From assembly GCA_028285595.1 (NCBI GenBank), contig JANQOW010000026.1, positions 1 through 48,462 of the forward strand: 48,462 bases of DNA, written 5' to 3'. A model generated the notes under the pieces. The model was not told where the DNA came from and did no database searches. It saw only the letters and a program-made list of their open reading frames with translations. Positions 23,288-32,433 of this stretch are shown in pieces (positions within the stretch are counted from its first letter, which is position 1; each line of letters starts with the position of its first letter). Both the position numbers and the translations under genes were made by a program. The stretch is from Hyphomicrobiales bacterium. Lineage in GTDB: Bacteria > Pseudomonadota > Alphaproteobacteria > Rhizobiales > CAJQND01.

Positions 23288-25981
23288 CTACGCCTTCACC
23301 ACACGTTTCACCAGGGTTTGCAGATCAGCCCGGGTAAATGGCTTGTCGATGGTTGGCGCCCCGCTTTCCTGGAGAAACTTGCTGGCCGCCGGGCTCAGCG
23401 TGTCACCTGTGATGAACCCGAACTTTTCTTCAATCCCCGGCCAGCGCCGAGATGCCTCCTCATAAAGCCCCGGCCCGTCAAGAACGGGCATGCGGATATC
23501 GCTCAAGATGAAGTCAAAGACTTCGCCCTCCAGGACGTCCAGTGCTGCTTGGCCGTTTTCGGCCACCTGGCAGGAGTAGCCTAACGTTGTGAGATGGTCG
23601 GCCACGGTCTCTCCAACGTCGATCTCATCATCCACCACCAAAACCCGCTGGCGCCCGTTGCCCTGGCCGGTCTGGGCCGGCTGGTCGCCAAGGTCTTGGG
23701 GCGCAGGCAGTTCGCCCTCATAGGCTGGAAGCCGCATTTCGAAGCTGGCGCCTTGGCCGTCTTGAGCAGGCGCAAGTGTCAGCCGACCCCCATGCGCGGT
23801 CACAATATTGTGGGCGATGGAGAGCCCGATACCTGTGCCTGATCCTTCTGACTTGGTTGTGAAAAAGGGCTCAAAAATCCGGTTGCGGATGAGATCAGGG
23901 ATCCCGGGCCCATTGTCGGACACAAGGTAAACCGCTTCATCACCAGCCGGAGAACGCTTCAAAGAGATGTGGAGCCTGCGCGGCTGCGGTTGTTCGGCAA
24001 GGGCTTGCTGGGCATTGATCATCAAATTGGACAAGACCTGGCCGATCTGGCCCGGGTCGCCATAAAGCGTGGGCAAGTCGTCTGCAATATCGCGCGTCAC
24101 TTCAATGCCGCTTGTGCGCAGGCCATATTCAGTGCTGGCAAGCGCATCGTCAGCCGGCTCTGATGCGGCAAACGGACTGCGCTCAGGCGGTTGCTGGCGC
24201 ACTGTGGCCAAAAAGGTGCGCACAATGCCGGCGCTGCGATCGGCGGCGGATTTGATCCGCTCTACGCGCTTCAGCACGGCCTCATCGCTCACCAGTTCCG
24301 ACAAGATATCCGCCTGGCCGATGACCACCGATAAGGGGTTGTTCAGCTCATGGGAGACGTTGGCGAGCAATGACCCGAGCGCGCTCATTTTCTCTGCTTG
24401 CGCCATAGCCTCGCGTTGCCTGGTGACCTCGGCCTCAGCTACTTCCTTGGCCGCCACCAGGGCGATCTCCTCGTCTTTGCGCTGTGTGATGTCGTGAGCA
24501 ATGGTCAAGATGCCTCTCACGGTTCCCGCCACGTTCAGCAACGGCACTTTCGTGGTGTACCAGGTGGACGGGTTGCCGTCTTTATCGAGGCTGGTGTCTT
24601 CGAAATTGAGCATGGCTGCCCCGGTCTCCAACACGTCCCGGTCGCGCTCCATGGTGAGTTCGGCATAGCCAGGCTCGGCCACATCGGAAACCAGCTTACC
24701 CCTGAGCTCATCGGGTTCCAGCCCATAGAAATCGGCCTGAGCCGGGTTACAGAGCAAGAAGCGTCCGTCGGCGTCCTTCACATTGATGATGGCAGGCGTG
24801 GAATCGATCACCGTCTGCAAGGTGCCTTCGCTCTCGCGCAAGGCGTTTTCGGCCTCCTTGCGTTTGGTGATATCGGTTTGAATGGAGACGGTACCGCCGG
24901 TTGAGGTGCGTCGGTCACGGATCTGGAGCCATCGCCCGTCGGAGAGTTGGATCTGGAGGGAACCTCCATCCACCTCGCGCTGACCAATGCGCCGGTCAAT
25001 GTGGCTCTTGCCCGTTTCGTCGGCAATGATGCCCTTCTCCAGATCGTAGGCGATGAGGTCTTCAAAAAGCGTGCCTGGCGCGGCTTCCTCATCGCTATAG
25101 CGGTAGAACTCTCTAAAGCGGCGGTTTGAGAGCACCAGCCGATTATCCTTGTCGTAGATCACTATGCCTTCGGACATATTGTCGAGCGCATCCATCAATA
25201 GAGCATCAGACGCTTCGGCTGCATCCTTGGCGAGCCGCAACTCATCATTGGCCTGTTCGCGGTCGGTGATGTCGGTGCCAATCAGGCCGATGGCCACCGA
25301 GCCGTCCGGCGGCAATTGGATCGGGAATTTGATCTCCATGAAGATGCGCTTGCCGGCGACGCCGACAACAATCTGCTCGCGCTCCACCGCCTGGCCGGAG
25401 GCTGCAACCGCCTCATCATGGGCCTTGAAGGCGTCGGCGATCTCCTTGTCGAAGAGGTCATGCGCCGTATGCCCGACGATCTGCCCCGGGGTCAGGTCAT
25501 GCACCTCTTGATAGGTGCGGTTGACGAAGATGTAGCGTCCATCCATGTCTTTGAGACAGATAGTGGCCGGTGAGTTCTGCGCCATGGCTTCAAAGCGCGC
25601 TCTGTTTTCTCTGAGCGACTTTTCGGTTTCCACCCTGGCAGAGATATCGCGGCCATAGATGTTTACCTCGGTGCCGCCCGCTGCCAGGTGCATTTCAAAT
25701 TGATAGATGGCCTCGCCTGCCGTCACGTTGACCTCAGCAGGGCCGGCGCCGCCTGCGTAGCGCACCACAGCCATTTGCAGTGCTGGGCACCTGATCTTTT
25801 TGAGCGATTTGGTCAGTAGGCCCTCGACATTCCGGGCCGCCGGATTGGCGTAGACCAGGATGCCGGACGGCTCGGAAATCAAAATCGGATTGGGATTTTC
25901 GTCCGGCAACTGAGCAAGACGCGCCAAACGGGCGCCTTCAGCGCCTGACGCTTCATCTTTTGAACTGTTCTCCTCGCTCAT
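23288..25981 (-). CDS. Four-PAS hybrid sensor histidine kinase with receiver
   Basis: Soluble hybrid kinase of 897 residues with no transmembrane segment. It has four PAS domains (about 25-118, 125-245, 260-378 and 385-502); the third has the NMSEGIVIYDKDNRLVLSN form of a PAS_7-like domain. A coiled coil then leads to HisKA (NVSHELNNPL with His544). The HATPase part contains NLMINAQQAL, DNGPGIPD and GTGIGLSIAHNIV. A C-terminal receiver follows (VLVVDDEIDVGE, phosphoacceptor in ILSDIRMP near 828, IDKPFT lysine). It should sense a cytoplasmic cue, perhaps redox, oxygen or a small ligand through PAS, and pass phosphate to its own receiver and on to an unknown partner. No response-regulator gene with an output domain is next to it. 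A 5-bp palindrome AGCTC-AA-GAGCT lies just upstream at 25993-26004. Confidence 0.92.
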   Translation of the reverse strand: MSEENSSKDEASGAEGARLARLAQLPDENPNPILISEPSGILVYANPAARNVEGLLTKSLKKIRCPALQMAVVRYAGGAGPAEVNVTAGEAIYQFEMHLAAGGTEVNIYGRDISARVETEKSLRENRARFEAMAQNSPATICLKDMDGRYIFVNRTYQEVHDLTPGQIVGHTAHDLFDKEIADAFKAHDEAVAASGQAVEREQIVVGVAGKRIFMEIKFPIQLPPDGSVAIGLIGTDITDREQANDELRLAKDAAEASDALLMDALDNMSEGIVIYDKDNRLVLSNRRFREFYRYSDEEAAPGTLFEDLIAYDLEKGIIADETGKSHIDRRIGQREVDGGSLQIQLSDGRWLQIRDRRTSTGGTVSIQTDITKRKEAENALRESEGTLQTVIDSTPAIINVKDADGRFLLCNPAQADFYGLEPDELRGKLVSDVAEPGYAELTMERDRDVLETGAAMLNFEDTSLDKDGNPSTWYTTKVPLLNVAGTVRGILTIAHDITQRKDEEIALVAAKEVAEAEVTRQREAMAQAEKMSALGSLLANVSHELNNPLSVVIGQADILSELVSDEAVLKRVERIKSAADRSAGIVRTFLATVRQQPPERSPFAASEPADDALASTEYGLRTSGIEVTRDIADDLPTLYGDPGQIGQVLSNLMINAQQALAEQPQPRRLHISLKRSPAGDEAVYLVSDNGPGIPDLIRNRIFEPFFTTKSEGSGTGIGLSIAHNIVTAHGGRLTLAPAQDGQGASFEMRLPAYEGELPAPQDLGDQPAQTGQGNGRQRVLVVDDEIDVGETVADHLTTLGYSCQVAENGQAALDVLEGEVFDFILSDIRMPVLDGPGLYEEASRRWPGIEEKFGFITGDTLSPAASKFLQESGAPTIDKPFTRADLQTLVKRVVKA

Positions 25982-26137
25982 GCGTATATTCTAGCTCAAG
26001 AGCTGAGACGTGCCAGCCCCAGATGAATGTTGGATGAATTGTGATCTCACCAGGGGTTCAGACCTGTTATTCTACGTTGCAGGTTCAGGTAAAAGTATTG
26101 GGCCACAGGAGCTCTGGAAATTCGAAGGAGAGATCGA

Positions 26138-26377
26138 ATGTTCAAGAATGCCGTCCTGAGTGTCGCCCTTGCGGGCTTTGTTGCCGCCACCTTGATGGCC
26201 GCGACCACGACCGGGGCCGATGCGGGCAAGAAATTCTACTTCTCTGTGCAGCCTCAAGGTGTTGAGCGTTCTGGCAGCCAGGTCCATCTTTGCCGTCATT
26301 GGAAGCGCAAATGGCGCCGCACGGGCCAACAACATTTTCTGCGCAAATACCGCGCCTGCCTGCTGCACTCTGACTAA
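26138..26377 (+). CDS. Small exported basic protein, unknown
   Basis: Protein of 79 residues with a clear Sec-type signal peptide (MFKNAVLSVALAGFVAATLM, cleavage probably after GADA near residue 29). That leaves a mature part of about 50 residues that is strongly basic and holds two cysteines (LCRHWKRKWRRTG and RACLLHSD). GAAGGAGAG stands 5-10 bases before the ATG, a good ribosome site. I do not recognise the family. The two cysteines could form a disulfide in the periplasm. It precedes the TAXI-TRAP genes by about 110 bases but need not be part of that operon. Small size makes it less sure than its neighbours. Confidence 0.6.
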   Translation: MFKNAVLSVALAGFVAATLMAATTTGADAGKKFYFSVQPQGVERSGSQVHLCRHWKRKWRRTGQQHFLRKYRACLLHSD

Positions 26378-26487
26378 CCATCCTTGTTTGGTTTCGCCGC
26401 AAGTTTCCCTCCACGCGCGATTGCGGCCATGCTATCAGTGCGCCTGAAGCTTTGAGGAAACGACACCAACAACAAGGACAGGCGATC

Positions 26488-27444
26488 ATGAACCTCTTGA
26501 AACCGTTCGCTTTATTGGCGGCTGCCGCTTTGACTTTTTCCAGCCCCGCTCTGGCGGAAACCCGAGTGACATATAAGTCGGCGAAATCCACATCATCCTA
26601 TTATCAAATGGCCGTGCAGATTGCCGAAGCGGTGAAGAAAGGTTCAAACGGCGATATCATCGTAACCGTGGAAGAAAGCCAGGGCTCCGTACAGAACGTG
26701 AAAGAGGCTGCCTTGCGCCCCGGCAATTATGTCTTCACCACACCGCCCGTATTGGTGAAGCTCGCGCAGAACGAAAAGGCCATGTTCAAGGACAAGGGCC
26801 ACCCGAAGTTCGCCGATATTCGTGCGCTCTTCCCGATCCCATCGCTCACCATGCATTTTGTCATGCGGGCCGATAGCGGCGTGAAATCTTTCGCAGATCT
26901 TGAGGGCAAGACCCTCCTCATCGGCAAAGGCTCGTTTGGCGCCCGGGAAGGGGCGAAGTACATCAAGCTTTTCGGGCTGGAAGGCAAAGTCACCCTGGCG
27001 GATGTCGAGTTGAACGCTGCCGTCAGCGCACTGAAAAACAAGCAGATTGACGGGTTCGTCACCGCCGGTTCCTGGCCTGCGCCCAATGTGATCGAGGCTG
27101 CGGCCAGCACCGGCGTGACCGTGCTCTCCCTCAACGATGAACAGGTGGCCAAGACCAAGCGCACCAAGTTGGTGATCCCCGGCGGCACTTATGCCGGAGT
27201 GGATGGCGACACCGTCACCACCTCTCTGCCCGTGGTGGCCCACACCACAACGGCCATGGATGACGACACGGCCTATAAGCTCACCAAAACCTATTGGGAG
27301 CAGAAGAAGCAAATGGGCTCGGCCAATGCCTGGTGGAACGGCGTCTCCGGCGATCTGCTGGTCAACGTATACGGCAAGATCCACCCCGGCGCGCTGAAGT
27401 ACTATGACGAGGCCGGCATTAAGGTGCCGGACAGCGCGCGCTAG
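26488..27444 (+). CDS. TAXI-family TRAP transporter solute-binding protein
   Basis: Periplasmic binding protein of 318 residues. Its Sec signal peptide is MNLLKPFALLAAAALTF with an ALA cleavage site near residue 24. The mature start TRVTYKSAKSTSSYYQMAVQ and the later GKGSFGAREGAKYIKLFG are typical of TAXI (TRAP-associated extracytoplasmic immunogenic) receptors. ATG 26488 is preferred to the TTG at 26452 because the signal peptide begins there and AAGGA lies nine bases upstream. The fused TRAP permease gene starts 3 bases after the stop, so together they form a two-component sodium-driven importer. The ligand is unknown, although the downstream D-2-hydroxyacid dehydrogenase suggests an organic acid. 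Confidence 0.9.
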   Translation: MNLLKPFALLAAAALTFSSPALAETRVTYKSAKSTSSYYQMAVQIAEAVKKGSNGDIIVTVEESQGSVQNVKEAALRPGNYVFTTPPVLVKLAQNEKAMFKDKGHPKFADIRALFPIPSLTMHFVMRADSGVKSFADLEGKTLLIGKGSFGAREGAKYIKLFGLEGKVTLADVELNAAVSALKNKQIDGFVTAGSWPAPNVIEAAASTGVTVLSLNDEQVAKTKRTKLVIPGGTYAGVDGDTVTTSLPVVAHTTTAMDDDTAYKLTKTYWEQKKQMGSANAWWNGVSGDLLVNVYGKIHPGALKYYDEAGIKVPDSAR

Positions 27445-27447
27445 TAT

Positions 27448-29235
27448 ATGACCGATCTTCAGGCGGCGCCCTTTTATCGGGTGCTCTTTGCAGGCCTGGG
27501 TGCCGCCGCGATCGTCTTCCACCTTGGTCTCATCTTCTACGGCCTGGTGCCCAATCTGATTGCGCGCCCGGTACACATGATGCTGGCCTTGCCGTGGGTC
27601 TTTCTGTTCGCCGCCAAGACAAAGACTGAAGCCTGGTCCGGGGCAGCACTTGCTGCGGCGGGCATGGCCTGCTGCCTCTACATCGTCTTCAACGAAGACG
27701 CGTTGAGCGATCAGTATGGCTCGCTCTACGGCACCGGTCAGATGGTGATGGCCGTGGTCCTGCTGTTGGTGGTGTTGGAAATGGCGCGGCGGGCCATTGG
27801 TTGGCCCCTGCCGGTCGTGGCCGCCTTAGCGCTGGCCTATGGGCTGTGGGGGCAGCATCTGCCGGGGGAGTTTGGGCATCCGGGCATTCCAGCGGTGAGT
27901 TTCCTGGGCACGCTCACGGTTGCCGAGGGCGGTGTCTGGGGCTCGCTCACCGGGATCTCTGTGAGCGTGGTCGCCATTTTCGTCATCTTCGGCGCCGTGT
28001 TGAACGCGGGCGAGGCCGGCCAAGGTTTTATGAACCTTGCCGCCTCGGCTGCCGGGCGTTTTAAAGGCGGGGCCGCAAAAGTCTCCGTGCTGTCCTCGGC
28101 CCTATTTGGCTCCATCTCAGGCTCTGCCTCGGCAAACGTGGCGTCCACCGGCGCGGTCACCCTGCCGACTATGCGCAAGCTGGGATATCCCAAAGCCCTT
28201 GCCGGGGCGGTGGAGGCGGTGGCCTCCTCCGGAGGGCAGATCATGCCGCCCCTGATGGGAGCCGGGGCCTTCGTCATGGTGGAGCTTACGGGCGTGCCGT
28301 ACACCTCCATCATTCTGGCCGCTCTTCTGCCGGCCATCTTGTATTTCGCCGCCGTTTGGGTGGGGATCGATGCCTTCGCCCAACGCCACGATCTGCCGGC
28401 GCTGAAAGCTGAAGACCGGCCCACCCGCCGCGATGTGCTCATCACCTCAGCCTTCTTTGCCGTGCCTTTCGCCATTCTCCTGGAACGCATGTTTGTCGGG
28501 GGCTACACCCCACAATACGCGGCCTGCGTCGCCATTCTGGCCGGCGGGGCCATGTTGCTCTTGGACGGCAAGTTGACCTTATCCTGGCCGCGCACAGTCG
28601 ATCGGTTCGAGGCAGCGGCCGTGGGGGCCGGGCGTCAGATTGCCACCATTGCCTCCATCATCTTATGCGCAAGCATCGTCATCGGAGTGCTCGGCCAAAC
28701 CGGACTGGGCGTAAAGATCACATCGCTGATCCTGTCCGCTTCAGGCGGCACCTTATGGCCCGCTCTGCTGCTCACCGCCGTGGCATGCCTGGTGCTGGGC
28801 ATGGAGGTGCCCACCACTGCGGCTTACGTAATCTGCGTCTCCGTGGCCGGGCCCGCGTTGCAGCAGCTTGGTCTTGAGCCTTTGCAGGCCCATTTGTTCG
28901 TCTTCTGGTTTGCTCTTCTGTCCACCATCACGCCGCCGGTGTGCGGGGCGGTGTTCATTGCGGCCGGCATGGTAGAGGAAAACTGGCTGGTCGTGGCCGG
29001 ACGCGCCATGGTTCTTGGCGTCGGCCTCTATCTTATTCCGCTTGGCATGATCGCCAACCCAAGTCTCATCGGCTTAGAGCAGGAGGCGTTCGCCGCCGTA
29101 TTCGCCGCACTCAAAGTGGGGATCGGGCTTGCCGCAATCTCCTTTGGCATCATTGCACCAAAAGCAATCTGGCTGCGCATCCTTTCGGTGCTGGCAGGGA
29201 CCGCAATCCTGTTTGTGCCCCTCTCGACCCTTTAA
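27448..29235 (+). CDS. TRAP transporter permease, fused small and large subunits
   Basis: Integral membrane protein of 595 residues with about 16-18 helices, as in the fused DctQ-DctM permeases that pair with TAXI receptors. The first quarter forms the Q part (helices around 11-30, 37-55, 60-80). The M part follows, with GSISGSASANVASTGAVTLP near 228 and SSGGQIMPPLMGAGAF near 263, which are the conserved TRAP signatures. A second inverted repeat contains GMEVPTTAAYVICV and ITPPVCGAVF. Transport is normally driven by a sodium gradient. The start lies 3 bases after the binding-protein stop, so they are co-transcribed. Confidence 0.93.
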   Translation: MTDLQAAPFYRVLFAGLGAAAIVFHLGLIFYGLVPNLIARPVHMMLALPWVFLFAAKTKTEAWSGAALAAAGMACCLYIVFNEDALSDQYGSLYGTGQMVMAVVLLLVVLEMARRAIGWPLPVVAALALAYGLWGQHLPGEFGHPGIPAVSFLGTLTVAEGGVWGSLTGISVSVVAIFVIFGAVLNAGEAGQGFMNLAASAAGRFKGGAAKVSVLSSALFGSISGSASANVASTGAVTLPTMRKLGYPKALAGAVEAVASSGGQIMPPLMGAGAFVMVELTGVPYTSIILAALLPAILYFAAVWVGIDAFAQRHDLPALKAEDRPTRRDVLITSAFFAVPFAILLERMFVGGYTPQYAACVAILAGGAMLLLDGKLTLSWPRTVDRFEAAAVGAGRQIATIASIILCASIVIGVLGQTGLGVKITSLILSASGGTLWPALLLTAVACLVLGMEVPTTAAYVICVSVAGPALQQLGLEPLQAHLFVFWFALLSTITPPVCGAVFIAAGMVEENWLVVAGRAMVLGVGLYLIPLGMIANPSLIGLEQEAFAAVFAALKVGIGLAAISFGIIAPKAIWLRILSVLAGTAILFVPLSTL

Positions 29236-29304
29236 CTGCGTGCACCGCTTGGTGTATGCGTGTCTTCCCCACGCCGTTCGTTCAATCACAAAGGATCCCG
29301 CTTC

Positions 29305-30294
29305 ATGCCCACAGCACTTATTCAAGGCCGCGTTGCCACCGAACATACCGACCGGCTGCGCAGCCTGGTGGGGAGCGATTGGGAGGTTCTGGAATGGGAT
29401 CCGCGCAAGCAGGAGGTGGACGCGTTCGCGCCGCTGTTGGCAGAGGCGGATGTGGTGATCGGCGGCAAAATCCCACTTGAGTCTTGGCCCGATGTGCCCA
29501 AGCTCAAGCTCTTCCAGATCCCCTGGACCGGGTATGATTTCTTGAAGCCTGGCGATATTCCGGCCGGCCTTCCGGTGTGCAACACCTTTGAGCACGAGAC
29601 CTCAATCGCCGAATATGTGCTTCTGGCCATGCTGGAATGGCAAATCGGTCTGCGCAATATGGACAAGGGCTTCCGCGCCCATGGCTGGGGCGGGCGGGGC
29701 CCGGGCGAGAGCTTGATCCATGGCGAGGTGCGCGGCCGTACGGTGGGCATTGTGGGCTATGGTCACATTGGTGCGGAAGTGGCCAAGCGCGCCGCTGCCT
29801 TCGACATGCGCGTGATCGGTGTCAGGCGCAGTGTACAGCCCACACCTGAAAACCTGGATTGGCTGGGCACAACGGACCGGCTTGATGAGCTTCTGGGAGA
29901 GAGCGACTTCGTCGTCATCGCCTGTGATCTCAACGACGAAACCCGCAATCTCATCAATGCGGACCGCTTCAGCAAGATGAAGCCTGATGGGGTGATCATC
30001 AACGTCTCGCGCGGAGCGGTGGTTGAAGAAAAGGCGCTTTATGAGGCGCTATCGGAGAAGCGCATTGGCGGTGCGGTGATCGATGTCTGGTACAATTATA
30101 TGAAGCCGGACGAACCGGAGCCGTGGCCAACCAACTACCCGTTCGAGAAGCTCGATAACCTGATCGCGTCCGCCCACGAGTGCGGCTGGACGCTGGAACA
30201 GGTGGCCCGGCGTTGGGCCTTTGTCGTGAGCAATATTGAACGGGCCGTCCGTGGCGAAGAGCTGAAGAATGTGGTCTTCACCGGAACCCAATAA
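29305..30294 (+). CDS. D-isomer-specific 2-hydroxyacid dehydrogenase
   Basis: NAD(P)-dependent enzyme of 329 residues that interconverts D-2-hydroxy acids and 2-oxo acids. Features: the Rossmann motif GIVGYGHIGAEVAKRAAAFD near 149, a basic VRRS after beta-2 that hints at NADP(H), the substrate-binding arginine in INVSRGAVVEEKAL, a catalytic Glu region in GGAVIDVWYN, and the catalytic histidine in ASAHECGW (more often PHxxG). The ATG at 29305 has AAGGA nine bases upstream; the frame start at 29260 is unsupported. It follows the TAXI-TRAP genes by 69 bases and precedes NIPSNAP by 20. It probably works on the acid brought in by the transporter. Confidence 0.9.
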   Translation: MPTALIQGRVATEHTDRLRSLVGSDWEVLEWDPRKQEVDAFAPLLAEADVVIGGKIPLESWPDVPKLKLFQIPWTGYDFLKPGDIPAGLPVCNTFEHETSIAEYVLLAMLEWQIGLRNMDKGFRAHGWGGRGPGESLIHGEVRGRTVGIVGYGHIGAEVAKRAAAFDMRVIGVRRSVQPTPENLDWLGTTDRLDELLGESDFVVIACDLNDETRNLINADRFSKMKPDGVIINVSRGAVVEEKALYEALSEKRIGGAVIDVWYNYMKPDEPEPWPTNYPFEKLDNLIASAHECGWTLEQVARRWAFVVSNIERAVRGEELKNVVFTGTQ

Positions 30295-30314
30295 GGCTAA
30301 GGGAGAAAACAGCC

Positions 30315-30638
30315 ATGCCTGTCTATGAACTGCGCACCTACACGCTTTACGTGGGAAAGCTTGCTGAGGCGGTGAAGCTCTATCAGGAACTTGCCTGGCC
30401 TGCCCTTCAGGCCGGTGGTTACGATGCCAAACTGATCGGTTACTTCACCTCAGATGTGGGCACCTTGAACAGTCTGGTGCACCTGTGGAAGTTCGATGAC
30501 GATGCGGACCGGCGGGCCCATTGGGGGCGGCTGTTCCAGGACGATGACTTCATGAACTTCGCCGGCAAGTTCCGCCCGCTGGTGATCGAGCAGAAGAACC
30601 AGCTCCTCCTGCAGGCCCCGTGGGGCCCGCACCCTTAG
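30315..30638 (+). CDS. NIPSNAP-family protein
   Basis: Protein of 107 residues forming one ferredoxin-like dimeric alpha/beta-barrel unit, as in NIPSNAP. The start is VYELRTYTLYVGKLAEAVKL, with LVHLWKFDDDADRRAHW at the centre and a conserved C-terminal strand. No enzyme activity is established for most bacterial members; they often lie in catabolic operons. GGGAG lies nine to ten bases before the ATG. It is 20 bases after the 2-hydroxyacid dehydrogenase, so the two are co-transcribed. Its stop is one base from that of the convergent ketopantoate-reductase-like gene. Confidence 0.85.
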   Translation: MPVYELRTYTLYVGKLAEAVKLYQELAWPALQAGGYDAKLIGYFTSDVGTLNSLVHLWKFDDDADRRAHWGRLFQDDDFMNFAGKFRPLVIEQKNQLLLQAPWGPHP

Positions 30639-30639
30639 G

Positions 30640-31563
30640 TCAGCCGCGCCCGTTCTTGTACGGGCTGAGCAGAGCATAGACTGTCCGGTTCACCGGTGCA
30701 TCCAGACCGGCCGCTTGGGAAAGGCGGTCCACGGCCCCTGATATCCAGTCGATCTCCAGGGGGCGTCCGTGTTCCAGGTCGATCGCCGTTGACGCGCGCA
30801 TGGTGGGCGGGAGGTTCTGAACTGATGCCCAGATATTGGCTTCAATCTCATCGGGCAGGGCGACGCCCCGGGCCCTCCCGAGTGCAGCAGTTTCCGCCAC
30901 AATGGTCTGGAAGAGCGCCCCCAGTTTCTCATTCCCGGTAATGTCTGAGATGGTGCAGCGCGCCGCAGCGGTCACGCCGGAGACAGCCGAGAACAGAACG
31001 AACTTGGACCAGAGATCGCGCAGGATATCTTTGGTTTCCGGAGACGAGGAACCCGCCTCGTTGATGGCGGCACGCAGGGCGTCAATCCGCGCCGAAGCCC
31101 GGCTGTCCCGCTCCGCCACGATGAAGCGGTTGAACTCACCCACCTGCTTGATCAAGCCCGGCTCGGCAATGGTGGTTGAGATCTGGGCCACCCCGTTGCC
31201 CACGTTCTCCTCAGGCAGGATCTGCGCCAGCAGATCTGAGGCCTCAACTCCGTTTAGAAACGGCACAACGATTGTTTTAGCGCCAAGCATGGGACCGCAC
31301 AGCTTGGCGGCGGCTTCCAAGGCAGCGCCTTTCACTCCAAAGAGGATCACGTCCACTTCCCCCACGTCCGCGGGATCATCAGTCGCGATCCAGGGCCTGA
31401 TTTCATGGTGCCCGTCGAACGCGTCCAGCTTCAACCCGTGCTGCCGGATTGCCTCCAGATGGGCGCCGCGGGCGATGGTGGCCACCTCATGGCCGCTCTG
31501 CGTGAGACGCACCGCTAGGTATCCGCCGATGCCCCCGGTCGCCACGGTTGCGAATTTCATCAT
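30640..31563 (-). CDS. Ketopantoate reductase family (PanE/ApbA) dehydrogenase
   Basis: Protein of 307 residues with the 6-phosphogluconate-dehydrogenase-like fold. The N-terminal NADPH site is VATGGIGGYLAVRL, VDVILFGVKGAALEAA follows, the catalytic lysine is in DLWSKFVLFSAVSGVTA near 190, and the C-terminal substrate region is STAIDLEHGRPLEIDWISG. 2-Dehydropantoate reductase makes pantoate for coenzyme A; many members are of unknown substrate. Here the PhzF neighbour and the facing 2-hydroxyacid cluster suggest a secondary reductase rather than the housekeeping PanE. Two tandem ATGs exist (31563 and 31560), and the second has the better distance to GGGAG. It follows phzF by 27 bases. Confidence 0.85.
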   Translation of the reverse strand: MMKFATVATGGIGGYLAVRLTQSGHEVATIARGAHLEAIRQHGLKLDAFDGHHEIRPWIATDDPADVGEVDVILFGVKGAALEAAAKLCGPMLGAKTIVVPFLNGVEASDLLAQILPEENVGNGVAQISTTIAEPGLIKQVGEFNRFIVAERDSRASARIDALRAAINEAGSSSPETKDILRDLWSKFVLFSAVSGVTAAARCTISDITGNEKLGALFQTIVAETAALGRARGVALPDEIEANIWASVQNLPPTMRASTAIDLEHGRPLEIDWISGAVDRLSQAAGLDAPVNRTVYALLSPYKNGRG

Positions 31564-31590
31564 GCTCTCCCTTGTTCTTGGTTTGCCCGG

Positions 31591-32430
31591 CTAGAGGGTA
31601 ACGGTACCTTCAATCAACAGATTGGTCTGACCGCCGATCAAGATAGTATCTCCATCCGGGCGGATGTGCACCCGGCCTACGCGGCCGATCTGAGTGCCCT
31701 GAGCGGTCTTGACCGGCCGCTCCAGCCGGCCTTGTGCGACCAGCCATTGCGCCAGCGCCGCGTTGAGAGAGCCCGTGATCGGGTCTTCCAGCATCCCGCT
31801 GGACGGGGCTAGCATGCGCACTTCAAAGTCGCATTCTGATCCAGGCGGGTGTGGGCCAATCAGCCCTATGGGCGTGAACTCAGGCCATTTGGTTTTTGTG
31901 CCGTCGGCTTCCAGAACATCTTGGGCGCTTTTCAACTCAAGCACTTGCCAGATCGGGCCATTGGTCAGTTTGGCGGTCTGCACCACCCGGTCCGCCGGAA
32001 CTGCAAGCCTCTCGCGGATCCTCTCAAAATCTTCCTCAGGTAAGGGCTCGGCTGTGGTGGCTGGCGCCTCAAACGCGGGCAGTTCGCCATCAATATGGAT
32101 CGGCACCAGACCGATCTTGCACTCTTGCACCACCACATTGGGGTCTGAAGGTACGCCGCCCCCGTGGAGCCAGGAAAAGCAACTGCCGAGCGTTGGGTGG
32201 CCGGCAAACAGCATCTCGCGCACCGGGGTGAAGATGCGAACCCGGTAATCAGCTCCTGGATCTGTGGGCGGCAACAGGAAGGTGGTCTCTGCCAAGTTGG
32301 TCCATTTCGCAAAGTCCTGCATCTGGACATCGCTCAGTCCTTCGCCGTCCAATACAACGGCAAGGGCATTGCCCTTGGTGGGCATGGAGCTGAACACATC
32401 GCATTGAATGAAGCGTCTTTGCCGTGCCAT
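31591..32430 (-). CDS. PhzF-family isomerase/epimerase
   Basis: Protein of 279 residues with the diaminopimelate-epimerase-like fold of two similar halves. The catalytic glutamate lies in NLAETTF near residue 47, followed by FAGHPTLGSCF, the PhzF signature. The second half carries GSLNAALAQWLVAQG. The family includes the phenazine enzyme PhzF, which isomerises trans-2,3-dihydro-3-hydroxyanthranilate, but most members lie outside phenazine clusters and their substrates are unknown. No other phz genes are seen. It is 3 bases after the UPF0260 gene and 27 bases before the ketopantoate-reductase-like gene, all on one strand. Confidence 0.87.
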   Translation of the reverse strand: MARQRRFIQCDVFSSMPTKGNALAVVLDGEGLSDVQMQDFAKWTNLAETTFLLPPTDPGADYRVRIFTPVREMLFAGHPTLGSCFSWLHGGGVPSDPNVVVQECKIGLVPIHIDGELPAFEAPATTAEPLPEEDFERIRERLAVPADRVVQTAKLTNGPIWQVLELKSAQDVLEADGTKTKWPEFTPIGLIGPHPPGSECDFEVRMLAPSSGMLEDPITGSLNAALAQWLVAQGRLERPVKTAQGTQIGRVGRVHIRPDGDTILIGGQTNLLIEGTVTL

Positions 32431-32433
32431 TGC

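Noticed and set aside
31591..32430. Phenazine biosynthesis cluster from the PhzF match
   Set aside because: No other phz gene is present, and PhzF-family proteins are common outside phenazine clusters.
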